From contig NC_081405.1 of the NCBI RefSeq assembly GCF_030272615.1, positions 608,456,677 to 608,520,676 on the forward strand: a DNA stretch of 64,000 bases, written 5' to 3'. The DNA comes from Cryptomeria japonica. Its lineage: Eukaryota > Streptophyta > Pinopsida > Cupressales > Cupressaceae. Position numbers and translations under genes: made by a program. The notes under the pieces were generated by a model. It was not told where the DNA came from. It saw only the letters and a list, made by a program, of their open reading frames with translations, and ran no database searches. This document shows positions 59,601 to 64,000 of the stretch, one piece after another; position 1 is the first letter of the stretch, and every line of letters starts with the position of its first letter.

Positions 59601-61415
59601 CATACGAAGAGACACGGGCCTCTGAATCCCAATGATAACTATGGGCGAACCATGATCATCCTCACACTCGATCCTTTTCAGGCGGCAATCCATCTTGGCT
59701 CTGTGGGCATAAAGCCAATCTATGCCAAGTACGATTTCGTAAGATCCAAGTGGAGTCACTCTAAGGTCTACTAAAGTGGTGGTCTTGCCAATCTGCAGTT
59801 GACATGCCCTAACCTCTAATTCCACTGACACTCTAGCCCCTGAAGCTAATTCCACTTCCCAACTGACACCCTATCTAGTTGCCACTAGCCCGCAACGCTC
59901 CACAACCGATGGAGATATAAAGGAGTCAGTAGCTCCTGAATCAAACAAAATAGATACATTGTTACCTTTGATTATACCTGTAGATTTGATAACCGTGGCC
60001 TGATGCTCATCCTGGCGGTTGTCAACCGCTGCGAATACTCTATGGGACCTTCCCATATCACCAACTGTCAGCTCTGAAGCGGCCATCCGCTGACTCCCTG
60101 CTACCTGTCCCTGAGGGCAATCCCTCGCCATATGCCCCATGGCTCCACACGTAAAGCAAGCACCTTGTGCTTGGAACTGGGCACCCTGAGGCCTAGAGAA
60201 TGCCTGACCTCCTGTCCTACTGGATCCACTATACCCACCCCTGGAGGATTGCTGAGTCCCCGCCAGCTGTGTGTACTGCCCCTGTGCTCTCTGATCACGT
60301 TTTTGTCCCTGAGCCTGCCACTGCTTGGGCTTGGAGCCCTGCTGATACTGTGGAGGCTTCTGCCTCTGGTTCTATGGTGTCTGTTGTGGAGGAGGGGGTT
60401 TGGAGAACCCCTAAGAATTTTGGTTGTTCCCTTTCCAATGTGGTTTCTGGAATCCATAAGTCTGAGGTGCGGGATTTCGGTTCTGAAACCGATCCCTATT
60501 GTCCTGTGGTCTAACCTAAATTTCCTCGGCAATCAGTGCCTTCTCTACAGCAACCCGAAGGTTCTCTAGGGTGGACATCCTAACAGGCCCGGCTATACCG
60601 GCATTTAATCCCCTGATGAAGCAGTTTACAAGAAGTTTCTCATCCTTTAGATAATCTACATATGGCAACAACTCAAAGAATTTACTCTCATACTGGGTTA
60701 CTGACAAGCCTTTTTGTTGGAGATTGTGAAATTCGTCTATACGACGCTGCCTGAAGTGTTCTGATAGGTACCTCTCACAGAACCTTTCTGTGAATATCTC
60801 CCAAGTGAGTGTATCAGGAACTAATCCGCAATTGTAATCTTCCTGTCTCCACCAGGTGGAGGTTGTCCCTCTCAGAAGATGAACTGCAACATGTGCTTTC
60901 AAGTTGCTCTCATAAGAATGCAACGCAAAGCACCTCTCAAGACTCAAAATCCATGCCTCGGCCTCTACTCCATCTGTGGAACCTCCGAAGGATGGTGGTT
61001 GGAGGCGCATGACCTCCCTGATGAGATCCCCTGGATCTCGACGACCTCTCTCAAAATAAACTGGTTCCACCGCTGGAGGTGGTCCTGGCATATGCACTGA
61101 CTCTGGCTCATTACCTCCCTAACTCTCTACAGGAATCGGAGCTGGGCTCCTACTTCATTCTCTATCAATAGATCTATGACTCCCAGAGTCATGACTCCTA
61201 ACCTGAGGGTTCTCTGCTGGGATCCTTTCCTGAACAATGCCAATAAGATTTTGAATGGCTGCTAAGAGGTCTCGATTAGGTTCATTTGGCTGTTCGGGAG
61301 GTGCTTCTGGGTTCTCCTCTAGAACCGATGCCTCCCTCTCTACCTCATCACGTGCTATGAGCACACGTCTAGGACCCTGTCTGCGCTTGCGAGCTTGTCG
61401 CGTCGTCGGAGGCAT
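56649..61415 (-). pseudogene. gag-pol: Ty3/gypsy Gag-Pol polyprotein, stops but no frameshift
   Basis: From the ATG at 61415 (MPPTTRQARKRR) to TAG at 56649 one frame of 1588 codons holds throughout. Gag capsid is AWILSLERCFALHSYESNLK through LSVTQYESKFFELLPYVDYL. A Gln-rich linker and a complete zinc knuckle CFTCGAMGHMARDC (60158-60117) follow. Protease is ILFDSGATDSFIS (about 59955-59918). RT has [48 protein letters not shown] and FLDDILIYS (near 58920). RNase H has [13 protein letters not shown] and KENVVADALSRR. Integrase has HRAPYAAH with CLKCQRVK, MDFIIGLP, SDRDSLFTSSFW and TDGQTERVNQ. The end VQWDCYDEVTASWED is chromodomain-like. Nine premature stops (eight TAG; one TGA at 61157-61155) inactivate it; catalytic DTG-like, LDD and DDE residues are present. 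Confidence 0.92.
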
Positions 61416-61511
61416 CCTAAGAGGAAAACAAGGCAAAACGATTAATTTATTTCTTTTAGAATAAATTCAATTAAATTCAAAAATCAATTTAACCAAATAA
61501 TTTTAAATATT

Positions 61512-61578
61512 CTAAGGCGAAACGTAATTGAGTAAGTTTCCTAGTGTGGAAACCTTGCTCACTTATGTTTCGCCTTAG
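61512..61578. repeat. 67-bp inverted repeat
   Basis: CTAAGGCGAAAC (61512-61523) and GTTTCGCCTTAG (61567-61578) are perfect inverted copies. Inside, GAGTAAG pairs imperfectly with CTTGCTCACTT, and TTTCC with GGAAA around TAGTGT, so almost the whole segment can fold. It lies where the gypsy element loses its 5' end. Confidence 0.8.
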
Positions 61579-61689
61579 AAATATATTGTCAATCTAAAAA
61601 GACAAATTGATGAAGGGAGTAAGACCATTTATGATCTTTAAACAAAGCTACATAGAAAATTTAGAGAGTGTACTAACTCCTAAGTCTGG

Positions 61690-62420
61690 ACAAGAAGCGG
61701 TTATATTGAGGAAAGAATTGAAAGATGCAAAAGAATAAAGTGATAATACCTTGAAGCTCAAAGGTGGTAGTGATATGCTTAGTGAGATGTTAAGTGCTCA
61801 AAAATAATCTAAGGACAAATGAAGTATTGATTTCTGAGAAAGGAGAATGTTCTAAAACACCTTGCAAATATGACATAGGAATAGAAAAGGTGAAGGATCA
61901 ATCTAAGAAGAAAAATGAAGTTCAAAATTGTTTCACTCAAGTTTCAAACAAGAAAAATTCAAAAGGCCTCCTCCTATTCAAACTAGCTATTATCCATCTT
62001 TCAATAGTAAATATTTTACATGAAACAAGTTTGGACATATAGCTAGTGGGTGTTCAAGTCATATTGGATCTCAATGTTCTAATGGACAATTCTATGTTTT
62101 TAATAAGTATGGACATAAGGAAAATGACTGAAGAAGTAGGATGGTATGGAATGGATATGTGAATGCAAACTATGGTAAAAAAAAATTGAGTCTTTAAATG
62201 GAATTATTATGAATGCAACGAATATGAGAACAAGCCTATTGAGTGTAGATATAATTTTACAAGGAATGAAAATGGTCAACAACAAGGTCTAGTTTATTAT
62301 AACTACAATAAATCATGACACAATAACTACATTAACGAGAATATTTTAATACATGGGTGAAGAAATATAATGAGAATGTAGATGGAAAGATAGTGGATGG
62401 ATCTATACCTAGGAATGGTG
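61690..62420 (+). pseudogene. gag: Retrotransposon Gag fragment with several zinc knuckles
   Basis: The plus strand reads RKELKDAKE, LKGGSDMLSEMLSAQK and a KGECS segment, equivalent to the L-x-x-QKS-x-x-DK-x-G-x-(G)-F-x-KGES motif of the gag at 36.0 kb. Knuckle remnants then follow: KYFTxNKFGHIASGC (about 62008), FYVFNKYGHKEND, a CNEYEN segment with EC, and YYNYNKS. Stops and frame changes are frequent. It belongs to the same gag type as 35.4-36.6 kb and 49.9-51.2 kb but in the opposite orientation. The start is cut near the gypsy junction. Confidence 0.6.
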
Positions 62421-63290
62421 TAGATGCTACCATTGAAAACTTGATAAAATGCATTATTTGAGGGGGAAAATCATTGAAGACCCTAAGGACCCCTTATTGT
62501 GTGGATTTTGGATTGCCTTCAACATGGTAGATGTTAAGAAGCTATTTTTGGAACATTTCATGTGCTTGTGGTTATCTATAGAGCTATTTGTGATTATTGT
62601 TATAATAGAGTATCAAAATTTTAGTATGCATGGCGATCAAATGCATTTAAGGAAAAAAACCAAGTTGGTGGTGTTAATATATAAATTATGATTTTGGAAT
62701 AATTTTTACCCCTTATGATCTTGTGAATTCAAGAGTTATTGTGTGTGAAAGATATTTTTGGTGTAAACCCTAGTGACTGTGCAATAGAGATATTTAATAG
62801 AGTTTTTTATTTCAATTTAGTTTGTATGATCAAGATAGATACATTGATTGTTGTTGACATATCATTAAATTTAGGACTATAGTTCAAACCCTTTCCTTTT
62901 GTAGTGACATAAAAATATAAAGAAGGTTCTTTGTCGTGTTGGGTATAGTATATATAGAGGATTATAGGGCTTGCATCCATGTGCTCCTAACAGAGGTTAG
63001 TCATGTAAAGTTTAATGATTTATGAAAGTAGTTGGTGGAAGATGACTTTAAAACATTCAAGCAATAATATAAGCACATTCTAGAGTTATGGTTGAACATT
63101 TGGAAGGAGTTCCGTAATTTCAACTATGAGTATGCATGAATTTGGTCAGTGAAATTAATGAAGATATTATATATTTGGATCACCCATATAAGATCATGAA
63201 GGATTCTATTAGGGATTTAGAAAGGTTGTGCATCACTATACACTTCTTGTAGTGAAATTGGCAAACAATGAATTTACAAACTTGAGTTAT
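62421..63290 (+). other. Decayed interior of the plus-strand element
   Basis: Open pieces (RGKIIEDPKDPLLCGFWIAF, VDVKKLFLEHFM at 62464-62560) follow the gag, but no pol or known domain is recognisable. It may be a counterpart of the accessory region of the 8.8-kb element; not shown. Confidence 0.3.
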
Positions 63291-63297
63291 TACGCCT

Positions 63298-64000
63298 TGT
63301 TGTCACTGATGTCAACTTATCTTGTATTTATATGGAAGTAAGAATAGTATAGAAAATATTTATATATGCACAAAAGAGTATTTATGTACATCATTGAATG
63401 CTCTAGCATTGATGAAGATGTTGTTGTTTTTTAGAAAGATTGGTTTAGTGGAAGTTTCTATACGCAAGAGATAATATTTAATATCTCAATGGAAGAATGC
63501 CTTCTATTCCTATAGTTGTGAAGATCACATGTCATGGTTCTACATATAATGTCTATGATCTGTGTACATTGCACTATCTATTTTGTAAATTCTCTCTGGA
63601 TCAGTTGGCTAAGCTAATTACTGTTGTTTTTTACAGTAAGGTTATCTGTTAGAACATGTCCAGAAAATTTTTTGTTGGCTTCAAGATATGTAGATTCATG
63701 TGTTGTGATTTAGAGGATTTGTTCATGTGATCTATTCACTATTCCAATTCAATTTTGAAGTGGCAACTTTATCAGTTGGTGATGTTATGATGTTTTGAGT
63801 TCTAGGTGTTAGCTATTCTAGTCTCGAACTGGCAATGATTTTGTATTATAATAAGATCATATTCTTTTTCTTTAGGTTTTGTTTGGAGGATGTGTATGGC
63901 TATTATTTTGGGTCTCACTGTGACATGTGTAGATTTATATTGAGTTTCATGTATTGGAGAATTTTTTTAGGCTAAATAGTTGGTGTGCTCCATTATTCAT
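63298..64000 (+). repeat. LTR-like sequence at window end
   Basis: TGTTGTCACTGATGTCAACTTATC resembles the LTR-like start at 9803 in its first 19 bases. The following T/G-rich non-coding sequence is like the copia LTR at 21.9-23.1 kb in style only. The window ends before any second boundary. Confidence 0.35.

Noticed and set aside
60132-60569. Plus-strand frames opposite the gypsy Gln-rich linker
   Set aside because: They are shadows of the gypsy polyprotein, whose frame is continuous on the minus strand.

Overview
This window looks like nuclear DNA from a land plant with a large, repeat-rich genome. It is AT-rich, almost all recognisable coding sequence belongs to decayed transposable elements, and host-gene traces are few. 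The host traces are a plant TIR-domain gene with a phase-1 intron straight after the TIR domain, a PPR gene fragment and a RING-H2 fragment. Their wording reminds me of conifer families, but the sequence alone does not prove a conifer.

Layout. 0.8-1.2 kb: decayed RING-H2 gene (minus). 1.8-4.8 kb: a two-exon TIR gene (plus) split by a 2.1-kb gag-only LTR retrotransposon (2370-4485). 6.3-7.6 kb: unidentified eroded coding region (minus). 8.2-9.8 kb: Ty1/copia pol remnant (plus). 14.06-14.5 kb: PPR pseudogene (plus). 17.2-18.2 kb: two orphan RNase H domains. 18.5-19.85 kb: an eroded accessory-type ORF. 20.5-21.9 kb: LINE reverse-transcriptase tail (minus), cut by a nearly complete Ty1/copia element (21892-27815). 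28.5-29.2 kb: local tandem duplications. 33.7-34.9 kb: the end of a CACTA (En/Spm) DNA transposon. 35.4-37.7 kb: gag and LTR of a minus-strand LTR element. 37.7-38.1 kb: a third RNase H fragment. 43594-52367: a structurally complete non-autonomous LTR retrotransposon with a perfect GGCAT target duplication. It carries gag plus a long accessory ORF and no pol, and a 1274-bp solo LTR is nested inside it. 52881-61.5 kb: a Ty3/gypsy element (minus) with a 3.76-kb LTR and a 1588-codon polyprotein frame free of frameshifts. 61.7-64 kb: another gag with several zinc knuckles, then LTR-like DNA.

How the parts relate. The elements are nested and of different ages. The gag-only element in the TIR gene has LTRs differing at only about 8 sites by eye and is the youngest; the 8.8-kb element's LTRs differ roughly 10% by eye. 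The non-autonomous elements would depend on an autonomous copia-type partner. They share with the copia element here the initiator-Met tRNA primer site and TGTTG-type LTR ends. Decay is dominated by TAG stops: 8 of 9 in the gypsy frame and 10 of 13 in the intact-frame part of copia. Several sit at conserved Gln positions, which fits C-to-T change at methylated CAG (CHG) sites.

The most unusual content is the 43.6-52.4 kb element, whose second ORF (about 1,060 codons without the nested LTR) has a globular N-part, a basic linker and a long Glu/Lys-rich helix. An architecturally similar ORF lies at 18.5-19.85 kb. No protein-coding host gene in the window looks intact, except possibly a TIR-only reading frame at the disrupted TIR locus.
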